From Polynucleobacter rarus (lineage in GTDB: Bacteria; Pseudomonadota; Gammaproteobacteria; Burkholderiales; Burkholderiaceae), in the NCBI RefSeq assembly GCF_003072505.1, contig NZ_NTGB01000001.1:195290-259289 (forward strand): a stretch of DNA of 64,000 nucleotides. The letters are read 5' to 3'. Position numbers and translations under genes: made by a program. Positions within the stretch are counted from its first letter, which is position 1; every line of letters starts with the position of its first letter. Positions 45,496 through 56,705 of this stretch are shown here, piece by piece. The notes under the pieces are model-generated. The model saw nothing but the letters and a program-made list of their open reading frames with translations, was not told where the DNA came from and made no database searches.

Positions 45496-46134
45496 TTAAA
45501 AAACAAATAGTTTGACAATAGAGTAAGAAAGGCTAATTAATGGATCCATCCAAAATTGACTGAGTAAACCAATCATTGCGAGTCCAATGACTACAAAGAT
45601 TCCTATGGGTTCAAGTTTGGCAAACTTGATGGCGTAAGACCTTGGTAATAGTCCCACCATAATTCTGCCCCCATCTAAGGGTGGCAAGGGAAATAGATTA
45701 AAGGCTGCCAGCACAATATTCCAGTAAATACCTGCTTTTGCCATTTGCAGTAAGAGGTCTGAGGCATTAGACATTTGCATAAAACTAAAGACAAATGTCC
45801 ATAAAATAGCTTGTATGAAATTTGATGCAGGACCAGCGAGAGCTACCCAAATCATATTTTGCTTCGGGTTCCTCAAGGCAGCAAAATTGACTGGAACTGG
45901 CTTGGCATAGCCAAATAAAAAAGGCGCGCCGGAAAGTTTGAGAATTAATGGAATTAAAAAAGTTCCAATTGGATCAATGTGTTTGATTGGATTCAAGGTC
46001 ACCCGCCCCATCGAATAAGCGGTGTAATCACCAAAATGTTTAGCAGCATAACCATGCGCAGCTTCGTGCAAAGTAATTGCCAAAATAAGTGGCGGTGCGT
46101 CAATAAGGAGTTGATAGAACCAACTTGGTAGCAT
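45496..46134 (-). CDS. M50 family site-2-protease-like membrane peptidase (212 aa)
   Basis: An integral membrane zinc protease. The HEAAH motif (residues 23-27, in ALTLHEAAHGYA-like context) and the second Asp motif LFPLPPLDGGRI are present, with about five hydrophobic helices. Short M50 proteins without PDZ domain are widespread; substrates are unknown. It converges with the glutamate synthase-like gene and follows the pirin gene on the same strand (44-bp gap). Confidence 0.9.
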   Translation of the reverse strand: MLPSWFYQLLIDAPPLILAITLHEAAHGYAAKHFGDYTAYSMGRVTLNPIKHIDPIGTFLIPLILKLSGAPFLFGYAKPVPVNFAALRNPKQNMIWVALAGPASNFIQAILWTFVFSFMQMSNASDLLLQMAKAGIYWNIVLAAFNLFPLPPLDGGRIMVGLLPRSYAIKFAKLEPIGIFVVIGLAMIGLLSQFWMDPLISLSYSIVKLFVF

Positions 46135-46178
46135 TTTTACCTTTAGATGATGTGGTCAATGAATCCGCAAACGCGCTT

Positions 46179-46895
46179 TTACTTCGCTAATGCAGCAACG
46201 GGTAAGTCAAATAACAACACCTCAGAATCGACACCATGTGAGATATTTACTTGAGTTTCTTCAACTAACATCAATGCATCGCCTGCTACTAAATCCTCTC
46301 CATTGATTCTTGCTTTACCCCTTGCTAAGTGCAGGTAGGCAATTCGACCTTTTTCTAAGTCATGGGTAGTGGTTTCAGTACCGTCAAATAAACCGGCATA
46401 CAACTTAGTGTTTGAGTGAATGGTCACCGATCCATCTTGGCCATTAGGTGAAGCTACCAAGCGTAATTTGCCTCTTTTTTCAGCCGGAGCAAAATAAGTT
46501 TGTTCATAACTAGGGGGTACACCCAACACATCAGGCTGAATCCAAATTTGTAAAATATGGGTTGTTTGCCCTTCAGCATGATTAAACTCACTATGCATTA
46601 CGCCCTTACCAGCACTCATTCTTTGAACTTCGTGTGGCAAAATAGCACGGCCATTACCCATATTGTCCTTGTGAGCCAGCTCGCCCTCTAGAACATAAGT
46701 GATAATCTCCATGTCGCGGTGACCATGCGTACCAAAACCCTGACCAGAGGCAATCCAATCTTCATTAATGACTCTAAGCGGTCCAAAGCCCATAAAGTTA
46801 GCGTCATGATAATCAGCGAAAGAAAAACTGTGAAAAGATTTAAGCCAACCGTGGTCACCATAGCCACGATCATTTGCGAGACGTTTGTAAAGCAT
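46179..46895 (-). CDS. pirin family protein (238 aa)
   Basis: A two-domain cupin protein. The metal-binding motif of the N-terminal cupin is GFGTHGHRDMEIITYVLEGELAHKD and the pirin stretch QRMSAGKGVMHSEFNHAEGQ follows. The C-terminal cupin is truncated in motif, as usual. Relatives such as YhhW have quercetinase activity. AAAGGAAA precedes ATG 46895. Physiological role uncertain. Confidence 0.92.
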   Translation of the reverse strand: MLYKRLANDRGYGDHGWLKSFHSFSFADYHDANFMGFGPLRVINEDWIASGQGFGTHGHRDMEIITYVLEGELAHKDNMGNGRAILPHEVQRMSAGKGVMHSEFNHAEGQTTHILQIWIQPDVLGVPPSYEQTYFAPAEKRGKLRLVASPNGQDGSVTIHSNTKLYAGLFDGTETTTHDLEKGRIAYLHLARGKARINGEDLVAGDALMLVEETQVNISHGVDSEVLLFDLPVAALAK

Positions 46896-47053
46896 AATCA
46901 GTTTCCTTTAATTAAAGCTAGAACTGCTACTCCGTAGCAATAGTTTGTATCAATTTTATAGGATAATCCTTTTTATTAAATTAAACAGATTGGGCATGTT
47001 TGTAAGTGAAATAATTTAGCCAAAACATGCCAAAGTCCTAAAATTGAATCATT

Positions 47054-47079
47054 AAAAAAGCAGCCGAAGCTGCTTTTTT
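47054..47079 (-). terminator. bidirectional hairpin terminator
   Basis: AAAAAAGCAGC pairs with GCTGCTTTTTT across a CGAA tetraloop, with T-runs on both strands. It ends the 45-aa minus-strand gene that stops at 47100. Confidence 0.88.
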
Positions 47080-47099
47080 ATTGTTTGTTGCATTTAGGA

Positions 47100-47237
47100 T
47101 CAGCCAAAAACGTAACCAATATGAGCTGCAGTAATTGCAAATAAGATTGCTAAGCAAGTTGCGCCTGCCAACATAGAAATGAGGGTAATCATTTTCTTGT
47201 TAACTTCGCCTTTAGGTTCATTGTGCCATTCGTTCAT
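47100..47237 (-). CDS. small single-pass membrane protein (45 aa)
   Basis: Read directly: ATG at 47235-47237, TGA at 47100-47102. A polar N-terminus (MNEWHNEPKGEVNKK) leads into one hydrophobic helix (about residues 16-40, with LAGATCLAILFAITAAHIGY). AAGGA stands 6 bp before the start and a strong terminator follows after 20 bp, which makes a real gene very likely. It may assist a respiratory or transport complex, but nothing nearby points to a partner. Confidence 0.75.
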   Translation of the reverse strand: MNEWHNEPKGEVNKKMITLISMLAGATCLAILFAITAAHIGYVFG

Positions 47238-47328
47238 GTTAAATCCTTGAAAATTAATTGTGTGAGGCTATTATCCAATATTTTAATGTAAGTCTTGTGA
47301 TTATTTGTTAAAAGAAAAAGTTAAACGG

Positions 47329-48087
47329 TCAACCTCTGCCGACAAAGGGCATCTTAGTGGCCATAATAGTCATAAATAAAATATTAGACTCCAAAGGAAG
47401 ATTAGCCATTTGAACAACCGCTTGGGCCACATGCTGGACGTCCATTCGGTCCTCAGCTGCGATACTACCATCTGCTTGAATGATCCCAGCAGCCATCCGA
47501 TCCGTCATTTCTGTAGCAGCATTACCAATGTCAATTTGACCGCAGGCAATATTGTATTTGCGACCATCCAGAGCGATGGACTTCGTCAGACCAGTAATGG
47601 CATGCTTAGTACTGGTATAAGGGGCAGAGTAAGGGCGCGGGGTGTGGGCAGAAATAGAACCATTATTAATGATTCGACCACCTTGTGGCGTTTGAGTTTT
47701 CATGATCTTAAAAGCGCCTTGAGAGCAATAGATAGCCCCCATTAAATTCGTCCCTACTGTTTCTTGCCATAACGCATTTGGGATTTCATCAAAGTCCATA
47801 ATAGGTGTGCCACGACCCGCGTTATTAAAAAGTACATCCAAGCGACCAAAGCGCTCAGTGATCATTTGAAATAAGCCTTGCACTTGCTCAACCATGCCAA
47901 TGTCTAGGGCATAGGGTGTAGCATGACTCGACTTCTCGCCTAATTCTTCAATCGCTTGATTTAACACATCGATTCGGCGACCCGTAAAAATGACATGGTA
48001 ACCCTGCTGAACTAAGGCTTGTGCACAGGCCTTCCCAATGCCAGTACCAGCGCCAGTAACGAGTGCGATAGGAGAGTTTATCTTCAT
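47329..48087 (-). CDS. SDR family oxidoreductase (252 aa)
   Basis: A classical short-chain dehydrogenase/reductase: TGAGTGIGKACAQAL (cofactor), NNAGRG, the Ser in GSISAH and YTSTK (catalytic Tyr and Lys, about residues 158-162). AAGGAAA precedes the start. The stop of the EamA transporter overlaps it by four bases, so the two are coupled. Substrate is unknown. Confidence 0.92.
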   Translation of the reverse strand: MKINSPIALVTGAGTGIGKACAQALVQQGYHVIFTGRRIDVLNQAIEELGEKSSHATPYALDIGMVEQVQGLFQMITERFGRLDVLFNNAGRGTPIMDFDEIPNALWQETVGTNLMGAIYCSQGAFKIMKTQTPQGGRIINNGSISAHTPRPYSAPYTSTKHAITGLTKSIALDGRKYNIACGQIDIGNAATEMTDRMAAGIIQADGSIAAEDRMDVQHVAQAVVQMANLPLESNILFMTIMATKMPFVGRG

Positions 48088-48962
48088 TTTTTTCCTTGTT
48101 TTAATTCGTGTAAAACTAAATATAACCCAGAACCAATTACCAGTATGGTTCCGGCGTAAACATTCCAGGTCGGTACTTGATCAAAGATCAACCAACCCAA
48201 TAAAACCATCCAGATCATTTGTTGATAGAAAAATGGTGAAATAGTAGATGGATTTGCGTAGCGGTAGGCAATACTGATGAAGTTATGGCTTAGAAAACCA
48301 AATAGTCCTGCACAAAAAAAGACGCCATATTCAATCGCAAAGCTAGGGGATTGCCATGATTGAAATAGAAAAGGCAGAAGCACAACCGTAGGTCCAAGTG
48401 CTGAATAAAACTGGGTTACTAAAGGACTACTTTTGGCGGCTATTCGTTTAGATAAAAAATTAAACAGGGCATAAATCGTAGCGTGTGCTAGAACTAACAA
48501 CATTGCTGGATGGAAGTGATAACCGAAGGGGTCTAAGATTACTAAGACGCCCACAAAGCCCGTAATAATGGCGAACCATTTAATTGGTGTTAGTTTTTCA
48601 TGGTGCAAAAATGAGCTAATTAGTGCAATGATAATGGGGGCTGAAAAGAGAATGGCAGCCGTTTGCGCTAGTTGTAAATACTGTAAGGCAAAGAAATTTA
48701 ACGCCGTCATGGCACACAACATGGTTGACCGAAGAGCATGTAACCAACCATCCTCAATCAGTAGTTTTTTAAACCCTTCAGCAAAAATTAGCCAGATAAA
48801 CGCTAAAAGCATATGAACAGCGAATCGCACCCAAACTACCTCGATCACGGGGAAGGATTGCACTAGCCATTTGCCACTGGTATCTAAAATCGCAAAAAAG
48901 ATGGTAGCTATGGAGGCAATGAGGATGCCAATGATGCGTTGAGAGGGTAGGTTAGTAGACAT
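48084..48962 (-). CDS. EamA/DMT family transporter (292 aa)
   Basis: An inner-membrane transporter with ten hydrophobic helices in two EamA halves (about residues 12-140 and 155-285). The family pattern is AILFSAPIIIALISSFLHHEKLTPIKW in the first half and the equivalent FFYQQMIWMVLLGWLIFDQVP in the second. It is usually an exporter of amino acids or other metabolites. Translationally coupled to the SDR gene; divergent from the phasin. Confidence 0.9.
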   Translation of the reverse strand: MSTNLPSQRIIGILIASIATIFFAILDTSGKWLVQSFPVIEVVWVRFAVHMLLAFIWLIFAEGFKKLLIEDGWLHALRSTMLCAMTALNFFALQYLQLAQTAAILFSAPIIIALISSFLHHEKLTPIKWFAIITGFVGVLVILDPFGYHFHPAMLLVLAHATIYALFNFLSKRIAAKSSPLVTQFYSALGPTVVLLPFLFQSWQSPSFAIEYGVFFCAGLFGFLSHNFISIAYRYANPSTISPFFYQQMIWMVLLGWLIFDQVPTWNVYAGTILVIGSGLYLVLHELKQGKK

Positions 48963-49067
48963 GGTAAGTAAATAATTGTAACCAAGTGTTCATCACTGTA
49001 CAAAACTGGTGTAGGATAAGAGTAGTAAGCACTTATTAAAATGGTTCAATCAAGCGAAGGAGTTATT

Positions 49068-49658
49068 ATGAGTCAAAAAGATTTCCAGCCTTGGTCTGCA
49101 GAAAAAGCCCAGGAGTTATTTGCACTTTCTCACAAATTAATGGATGTCGCTAAGCAACTTAGCGAACACCACGCCGCTGAATTACAAACGAATATGACAC
49201 AAGCTTTGGAGTTTGCAAAGCTCACTGCTAAAAACGATTTAAATAAATTGAAAGAGTTCCAAGAAAAAGCAGCCCAAGAAGCTGTGGACCGCATGGAAGG
49301 TTATCAGAAGAAAGTGAAAGTTTTACTCAAACAAATGGGTAAGGACACTGCAGATGAAGCTGAAAAACATTACGATAAAGCTAAAACAGCCTTAGAGGAT
49401 TGGCTTGACGATGCTGGTAAAAAAATTCCAGTGGGTGGCGTTGAATTTTCTAAAATGGTGAAGGAGGTTTCTGAAGCCAGTAATAAGGTTTATAAAGAAG
49501 GTCGGCGCACTATTGATCATGCACTAGAAGCAGCAGATAAACAATTGGACGAGATCACTGAAAAAACGAAAGTAGCTGCAAAAAAGGCTACTGTAGCGAA
49601 GACCGCCTCAACTGCTGTGAAGAAAACAGCCCCTGCAGCTAAAAAAACCACTAGATGA
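49068..49658 (+). CDS. phasin family protein with Lys/Ala-rich tail (196 aa)
   Basis: A helical phasin domain (about residues 8-120; PWSAEKAQELFALSHKLMDVAKQLSEHHAAE) followed by further coiled coil and a C-terminal Lys/Ala/Pro/Thr-rich tail (about 160-196; KKATVAKTASTAVKKTAPAAKKTTR). Phasins coat polyhydroxyalkanoate granules; similar basic tails in PhaF and PhaM bind DNA and help granule partition. The start at 49068 has a perfect AAGGAG; an upstream in-frame ATG is less well supported. No PHA synthase in the window. Confidence 0.85.
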   Translation: MSQKDFQPWSAEKAQELFALSHKLMDVAKQLSEHHAAELQTNMTQALEFAKLTAKNDLNKLKEFQEKAAQEAVDRMEGYQKKVKVLLKQMGKDTADEAEKHYDKAKTALEDWLDDAGKKIPVGGVEFSKMVKEVSEASNKVYKEGRRTIDHALEAADKQLDEITEKTKVAAKKATVAKTASTAVKKTAPAAKKTTR

Positions 49659-49729
49659 TTTTTTTAAAGAGTAATAATAAATTAACAGTGAAGAATTGAA
49701 TATTGCTTAAATAAAACGCTCAATCAAAC

Positions 49730-49762
49730 AAAAAAGCCAAAGAATTAAACTTTGGCTTTTTT
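49730..49762 (+). terminator. bidirectional terminator, phasin/P-II
   Basis: AAAAAAGCCAAAG pairs with CTTTGGCTTTTTT across a 7-base loop and lies between the convergent phasin and glnB genes. Confidence 0.88.
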
Positions 49763-49780
49763 GTTGAAAAAAGTTTGCAA

Positions 49781-50122
<342 letters not shown>

Positions 50123-50200
50123 TTACTCTCCGAATGTTGGATTTTTTATAATTAAAACTATAGTGCTTTAGTTGGGTCACCCCAATCAATTATTTTCAAA

Positions 50201-51838
50201 CTACCCTCGATATTTTGAGGTAATTGGATATCGCCAGTCTCTGCCAAACGCTCTGCGAGTAATACGCACCCCAATTGGGGACTGTCGACGTTTGTATTCA
50301 TTGATTTTAATCAGTCGTGTTACGAATTCAACGTCTTCTTTGTTGTAGCCTAAAGCGGGTAGAGATTCAATAGGAATGTCATTTTCCATGTAATGCTCTA
50401 CGATACCGTCAAGAATATCATAGGATGGCAAACTGTCCTGATCCTTTTGATCTGGCCGCAGTTCAGCAGACGGTGCTCGAGTAATAATGCGTTCTGGTAT
50501 CACTTGAGAAACGGTGTTTCTATAGCGACAAAGTTGATAAACGAGTGTTTTTGAAACGTCTTTAATCACGGCAAAACCGCCGGCCATATCACCGTATAGA
50601 GTGCAATAACCTACTGCCATTTCACTCTTGTTGCCAGTCGTTAGGACGATGCGCCCTGATTTATTGGACAAGGCCATCAGCAAAGTGCCTCTAATCCGCG
50701 CTTGAATATTCTCTTCGGTAGCGTCTAATGGTAGGCCGGCAAATTCTTTACTTAGTGCAAACTCATAACTGTCCACCATGTTTGCAATGGGCACTTCGTC
50801 GTACTGCACTCCTAATTTATCCGCCATTTCTTTTGCATCAATCCAAGAAATTTCAGCGGTATATTTTGAAGGCATCATTACCGTTCGGACTTTATCGGCA
50901 CCTAAGGCATCCACTGCAATGGCTAAAACTAATGCGGAATCAACCCCTCCAGATAAACCAATAATCGCTCCTGGGAAGCCATTTTTTCCTAAATAATCTT
51001 TCACACCTAAAACCAAAGCTTCATAAACTTGTCGAACTTCGGAGTAAGGTCTGACTAAAGGGACTTTTTGGGGTTCACCATTACGAATCTCAATGAGGCC
51101 AAGTTCTTCTTTAAATTGGGTAGCGGTATAAACCGTTTGACCATCACGATTTAGAGCAAAGGAGGCACCGTCAAACACCAGTTCATCCTGACCACCGACT
51201 AAATTAACATAGAGTGCGGGTAATCCAGTAGCTAAAACTTGCTGCCTTGTCACTTCACTTCTGAGACTTAATTTATCCATGTGAAATGGAGATGCATTGG
51301 GGATAGCCAATATTTGTGCACCAGCCTGTTTTGCTTTTTGTGCGGGACCTGAATGCCAAACATCTTCGCAAATGAGGATGCCAACTTTGAGACCCTCAAT
51401 ATCAAATACACAGGCTTCTGTGCCAGGGTTGAAATACCTGACTTCATCAAATACTTCATTATTAGGTAGCATGTGTTTATGGTATGAAGCGATATTGGTA
51501 CCATTTTTTAAAACACTAGCCTGATTAAATAGTAAATCTTTGGTGTTCTTGGTGTGTCCTTTAGAGGGATGCCCGACAATCACATATAAATCTGAAAATT
51601 CTGCGAGATCTTTACACAGCTTTTGGAGTGCTTTATCAACATCTTTTATAAAGGCATCACGAAATAGTAAATCTTCAGGAGGATAGCCAGTAATAGATAG
51701 TTCTGGCGTGATCAGTAACTTTGCACCTTGCTGATGGGCAATTCGTGCTTGCTCAACGATTTTTAAAGCATTGCCAGTCAAATCACCTACAACACAATTC
51801 ATTTGAGCTAATGCAATTTTTATGGGTAGATGTGGCAT
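50201..51838 (-). CDS. nadE: glutamine-dependent NAD+ synthetase (545 aa)
   Basis: Makes NAD from nicotinate adenine dinucleotide, ATP and glutamine. The N-terminal CN-hydrolase glutaminase domain (about residues 4-250) has the Glu in TPELSITGYPPEDLL, Lys in YHKHMLPN and Cys in ILICEDVWHSG. The synthetase domain (about 275-540) has the ATP loop GLSGGVDSALVLAIA. Length is standard. Confidence 0.95.
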   Translation of the reverse strand: MPHLPIKIALAQMNCVVGDLTGNALKIVEQARIAHQQGAKLLITPELSITGYPPEDLLFRDAFIKDVDKALQKLCKDLAEFSDLYVIVGHPSKGHTKNTKDLLFNQASVLKNGTNIASYHKHMLPNNEVFDEVRYFNPGTEACVFDIEGLKVGILICEDVWHSGPAQKAKQAGAQILAIPNASPFHMDKLSLRSEVTRQQVLATGLPALYVNLVGGQDELVFDGASFALNRDGQTVYTATQFKEELGLIEIRNGEPQKVPLVRPYSEVRQVYEALVLGVKDYLGKNGFPGAIIGLSGGVDSALVLAIAVDALGADKVRTVMMPSKYTAEISWIDAKEMADKLGVQYDEVPIANMVDSYEFALSKEFAGLPLDATEENIQARIRGTLLMALSNKSGRIVLTTGNKSEMAVGYCTLYGDMAGGFAVIKDVSKTLVYQLCRYRNTVSQVIPERIITRAPSAELRPDQKDQDSLPSYDILDGIVEHYMENDIPIESLPALGYNKEDVEFVTRLIKINEYKRRQSPIGVRITRRAFGRDWRYPITSKYRG

Positions 51839-51872
51839 TCGCTAAGGCAATAGTAAATGATTTAATTAGTCT

Positions 51873-51899
51873 AAGGGGTACTAATGACTAATACCCCTT
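51873..51899 (-). terminator. hairpin after ppa
   Basis: AAGGGGTA pairs with TACCCCTT between ppa and nadE. There is no long T-tract on the minus strand, so it is a weak terminator or processing hairpin. Confidence 0.5.
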
Positions 51900-51907
51900 T
51901 TAGATAA

Positions 51908-52447
51908 TTAACTCTTAATTGAAGACTGATAACGCTCAATACCCGCCAAAATTTCTTTTTTAGCTGCATCGGCGTTATCCCAACCTTGAATTTTAACCCA
52001 CTTGCCTTCTTCAAGATCTTTGTAATGTTCAAAAAAGTGCTTGATTTGATTTAAGGTGCGCGGACTAACGTCTTCCAAACTGTTAATGTGAGCATAAACT
52101 GGCAGTAATTTTGTATCTGGTACAGCTAATAACTTCGCATCAACTCCACCGTCATCTTCCATATTCAATACACCGATTGTTCTACAGCTAACCACAACTC
52201 CTGGAGGTAAAGAATAAGGAGACATGACGAGCACATCAACTGGATCTCCATCTAAGCCAATTGTTTGCGGAATATAACCATAGTTGCAAGGGTAAAACAT
52301 AGCAGTACCCATAAAACGGTCTACAAAAATAGCACCAGTTTCTTTATCAACTTCATATTTGATGGGATCAGCGTTCATGCTGATTTCGATAATTACGTTA
52401 AATTTCTCTGGAACGTTCTTACCTGCTGCAACTAAATTTAAACTCAT
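51908..52447 (-). CDS. ppa: inorganic pyrophosphatase (179 aa)
   Basis: Soluble family I pyrophosphatase that hydrolyses PPi and pulls biosynthetic reactions. The signature with three Asp metal ligands is DGDPVDVLVMSP (about residues 75-86), preceded by YEVDKETGAIFVDRFMG. GGAGA precedes ATG 52447. It is a complete gene. Confidence 0.96.
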   Translation of the reverse strand: MSLNLVAAGKNVPEKFNVIIEISMNADPIKYEVDKETGAIFVDRFMGTAMFYPCNYGYIPQTIGLDGDPVDVLVMSPYSLPPGVVVSCRTIGVLNMEDDGGVDAKLLAVPDTKLLPVYAHINSLEDVSPRTLNQIKHFFEHYKDLEEGKWVKIQGWDNADAAKKEILAGIERYQSSIKS

Positions 52448-52538
52448 GAATTCTCCGAATGGCTAAGGTGTTGATAATTGAGGTATTTATTTTAACTGAT
52501 TGGTGTTGTGGCGATGAAGGCGAGAGGCCTAAAACAGC

Positions 52539-53504
<966 letters not shown>

Positions 53505-53618
53505 TTATAAGAATTATTGATAATTTTCTCAATTCTAATTAATCAAATTTAAAATACCCATTTTTTTGAACAATGGTAAATTCTGCTTTTAGAGCTTGAT
53601 GCAGTTTACAATGACAAA

Positions 53619-55985
53619 ATGGGACAAAACTCTGTTCAAAGACCAAATTTTAATAAGAAATCCACTCTGAGTGAGGGGTCACACTCTTCGCCCTCGGAAA
53701 GTCAAGATAAGTTCTCCAAGTTGCTGGTAGAGATTAAATGGTTTCTATCCTTAGCTGTCTGTATTGCCTTATTACTAGTTTTGGTTACCTATAATCAGCA
53801 CGATCCAGGCTGGTCTAATAACTCGGGCGGAGATATTAAAAATATCGGTGGCAAAGTGGGCGCATTTATTGCCGACTTGATGTTGTTTGTTTTTGGCGCA
53901 TCTGCCTATTGGTGGGTAGTTTTGTTTGCTCGAAGAGTTACCCAAGGTTGGACTAAGATTGCTAATCCTGAGTGGTTACAGGAAGAACAGGAAAAATCTC
54001 AAGCACAGAACCAAAAAAACCTTCAAGATTCGATAGTAGTGCGATGGTTAGGGTTTTTAATGACCCTTCTTTCGAGCGTTACATTAGAGTCGATTCGGAT
54101 GCATAGCTTAAAAATTCCTCTCCCAAATGATCATCCTGGTGGGGTATTGGGCGAAATGATTGGTGATCCAATGCAGAGTCTACTTGGCTTCACTGGCTCA
54201 ACACTTTTCTTACTATTGATCTTTTTTTCTGGATTATCTTTATTTTTACATTTTTCCTGGTTATCTTTTTCAGAAAAGGTAGGCCGGTTTCTGGAAGTTT
54301 CCTTTTTAGGACTGAAAAATAAGCGTCAAGATGTTGAAGATCGAAAAATTGGTGAAGTTGCAGCAGTGGAAAGGGGAGAGTTTGTAGAGGATGAACTTGA
54401 GAAGTATGTTGAGGAAGAACCTATCCAAATTGTTCGACAAACAACCAAGATTGAAATCAGTGACCGAGTTGTAAGGGAAAAGCAAAAAAATCTGTTTGAG
54501 GAGCTCCCTGATTCTGAGTTACCACCCCTAGAATTGTTAGATGATGCACCCGGTAAGCAGGAAATGATTTCAGCCGATACCTTGGAATTTACCTCACGCT
54601 TAATCGAGCGAAAATTAAAAGACTTTGGGGTTGAGGTGAAAGTGATTGCTGCATACCCTGGTCCAGTCATTACTCGGTATGAGATTGAGCCTGCAGTAGG
54701 TGTAAAAGGTAGTCAGATTGTGAATCTGAGCAAAGATCTCAACCGGGCTTTAGGTACTCAAGCCTTGCGCGTAGTAGAAACAATTGCGGGTAAAACTTGT
54801 ATGGGACTTGAAGTACCCAATCCAAAGCGCCAGATGATTAGCTTGTCTGAAATCCTCAGTTCACAAGTTTATAACGGTAGTGCTTCGCTCTTAACCTTAG
54901 CACTCGGAAAAGACATTTCGGGTCAGCCTATGGTCGCTGATTTAGCCAAAATGCCTCATTGTCTGGTAGCTGGTACCACCGGCTCTGGTAAATCGGTAGG
55001 CATTAATGCCATGATTCTTTCTTTGCTATTTAAAGCCAAGCCGGACGAAGTGCGTCTGATTTTGATTGACCCAAAAATGCTAGAAATGGCAATGTATGAA
55101 GATATCCCCCACCTGTTAACGCCAGTGGTAACGGATATGAAGCAGGCTTCTAATGCCTTGCAATGGGCGGTTAAAGAAATGGATCGCCGTTATAAGTTGA
55201 TGAGTAAATTTGGTGTCAGAAATCTAGCTGGTTTTAATAAGAAGATTGCCGACGCCCAGGCAGCAGGTACTCATTTATTTAATCCTTTTAGCTTAACGCC
55301 GGACGATCCTGAACCCTTACAAAAAGCCCCCACCATTGTCATCATTATTGATGAATTAGCGGACCTAATGATGGTGGTTGGTAAAAAGTTAGAAGAGCAG
55401 ATTGCTAGGATTGCACAAAAAGCGAGAGCTGCCGGTATCCACCTAATTCTCGCCACTCAACGCCCCAGCGTTGATGTCATTACCGGTCTAATTAAAGCGA
55501 ATGTGCCAACTAGACTCTCTTTTCAAGTAAGTAGTCGTATCGATAGCCGAACTATCCTTGATCAACAAGGTGCAGAAGCTCTGTTGGGAATGGGTGATAT
55601 GTTGTTTATGCCACCTGGTAGTGGCCATCCACAACGTATGCATGGTGCTTTTGTGTCAGATGATGAAGTACAACGAGTTGTCAATTGGCTGAAGGAAAGA
55701 GGTGCCGCTAACTATATTGATGAGATCATCGATGGTAGTAGTGAAGAAGGTGTTGAGGGTGCCAATGGCGAGAGTGGTGGAGAATCTGATCCTTTATATG
55801 ATCAAGCCGTTGCGATTGTGCTAGAAAATAAACGTGCCTCTATTTCACTAGTTCAACGACATTTAAGAATTGGCTATAACCGCGCCGCAAGGTTACTAGA
55901 AGATATGGAGCGATCAGGGCTCGTTTCTAAAATGTCCGGATCGGGTACTAGAGAAATTTTGGCACCGAGATCAGAGCACCTTTAA
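53619..55985 (+). CDS. ftsK: DNA translocase FtsK (788 aa)
   Basis: Septal DNA pump that helps segregate and resolve the chromosome termini. The N-terminus has four membrane helices (about residues 40-215), then a charged linker (about 225-310), the ATPase with Walker [15 protein letters not shown] (about residues 450-463) and Walker [14 protein letters not shown], and a C-terminal winged helix (about 728-785) that reads KOPS sites. Linker and total length are short but within range for betaproteobacteria. Confidence 0.96.
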   Translation: MGQNSVQRPNFNKKSTLSEGSHSSPSESQDKFSKLLVEIKWFLSLAVCIALLLVLVTYNQHDPGWSNNSGGDIKNIGGKVGAFIADLMLFVFGASAYWWVVLFARRVTQGWTKIANPEWLQEEQEKSQAQNQKNLQDSIVVRWLGFLMTLLSSVTLESIRMHSLKIPLPNDHPGGVLGEMIGDPMQSLLGFTGSTLFLLLIFFSGLSLFLHFSWLSFSEKVGRFLEVSFLGLKNKRQDVEDRKIGEVAAVERGEFVEDELEKYVEEEPIQIVRQTTKIEISDRVVREKQKNLFEELPDSELPPLELLDDAPGKQEMISADTLEFTSRLIERKLKDFGVEVKVIAAYPGPVITRYEIEPAVGVKGSQIVNLSKDLNRALGTQALRVVETIAGKTCMGLEVPNPKRQMISLSEILSSQVYNGSASLLTLALGKDISGQPMVADLAKMPHCLVAGTTGSGKSVGINAMILSLLFKAKPDEVRLILIDPKMLEMAMYEDIPHLLTPVVTDMKQASNALQWAVKEMDRRYKLMSKFGVRNLAGFNKKIADAQAAGTHLFNPFSLTPDDPEPLQKAPTIVIIIDELADLMMVVGKKLEEQIARIAQKARAAGIHLILATQRPSVDVITGLIKANVPTRLSFQVSSRIDSRTILDQQGAEALLGMGDMLFMPPGSGHPQRMHGAFVSDDEVQRVVNWLKERGAANYIDEIIDGSSEEGVEGANGESGGESDPLYDQAVAIVLENKRASISLVQRHLRIGYNRAARLLEDMERSGLVSKMSGSGTREILAPRSEHL

Positions 55986-56010
55986 ATCTAAAGTGCAAAA
56001 ATCTACTTTT

Positions 56011-56673
56011 ATGAAAAATTACCTTAAAACTACAATCTTCTATTTCTGTACTTTGCTACTCATGAATTCTGCCTATGCGCTAGATGGAGTTGATCAGCTC
56101 AAGCTATTTACTAAAAACGTTCAGTCTGCACGCGGTGAGTTTTTACAGCAACAAATTGGGAATCAGGCAGGTGCCGATAATAAGCCCAAGATATTGCGAC
56201 AATTTTCAGGCCAATTTAGTTTTGTACGACCAGGTAAGTTCACTTGGACTACTCTGAAACCGTTTGAGCAAAAATTAATTTCTGATGGTAAGCAATTAAT
56301 TATGTGGGATAAGGATTTAAATCAAGTTACCTATCGTCCTTCAAATAAAGCCTTAGCAGCCACCCCCGTGGCAATTTTGTTTGGTAACACTCAGTTAGAA
56401 GAATACTTTGAGCTCATCAGTGTGGGTGAAAAAAATGGCATATTTTGGGTTGAATTAATTCCAAAGAGCCAAAAAAAAGGTGGTGATGATTTACCATTTA
56501 ATAAAATTGGGATTGGGATGAAAGATAATTTACCCTTAGCAATGGAGTTAAGAGATGCTTTGGACAATACGGTCTTGCTGACCTTCTCTCAAGTAAAAAC
56601 GAATCAAGCAATGAATAATGAAGAGTTTAGTTTTAAAGTGCCACCGAATGCAGAAATCCTCAACTTAAAATAG
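56011..56673 (+). CDS. lolA: outer-membrane lipoprotein carrier protein LolA (220 aa)
   Basis: Periplasmic chaperone that moves lipoproteins from LolCDE to the outer membrane. Signal peptide MKNYLKTTIFYFCTLLLMN ending AYA, then ARGEFLQQQIG, GQFSFVRPGKFTWTTLKPFEQKLISDGKQL and YRPSNKALAATPVAILFG. ATG 56011 gives a clean signal; a GTG at 55993 is six codons upstream. It follows ftsK, as in many gammaproteobacteria and betaproteobacteria. Confidence 0.9.
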   Translation: MKNYLKTTIFYFCTLLLMNSAYALDGVDQLKLFTKNVQSARGEFLQQQIGNQAGADNKPKILRQFSGQFSFVRPGKFTWTTLKPFEQKLISDGKQLIMWDKDLNQVTYRPSNKALAATPVAILFGNTQLEEYFELISVGEKNGIFWVELIPKSQKKGGDDLPFNKIGIGMKDNLPLAMELRDALDNTVLLTFSQVKTNQAMNNEEFSFKVPPNAEILNLK

Positions 56674-56705
56674 TTTCTTACCAATTTTTAATTTAAAAAA
56701 TATAC

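Noticed and set aside
47410..47745. 111-codon plus-strand frame opposite the SDR gene
   Set aside because: Antisense shadow of a clear SDR; no ribosome site.
54326..54670. 114-codon frame opposite the ftsK linker
   Set aside because: Ser-rich antisense of the Glu/Asp-rich linker of FtsK; composition artefact.
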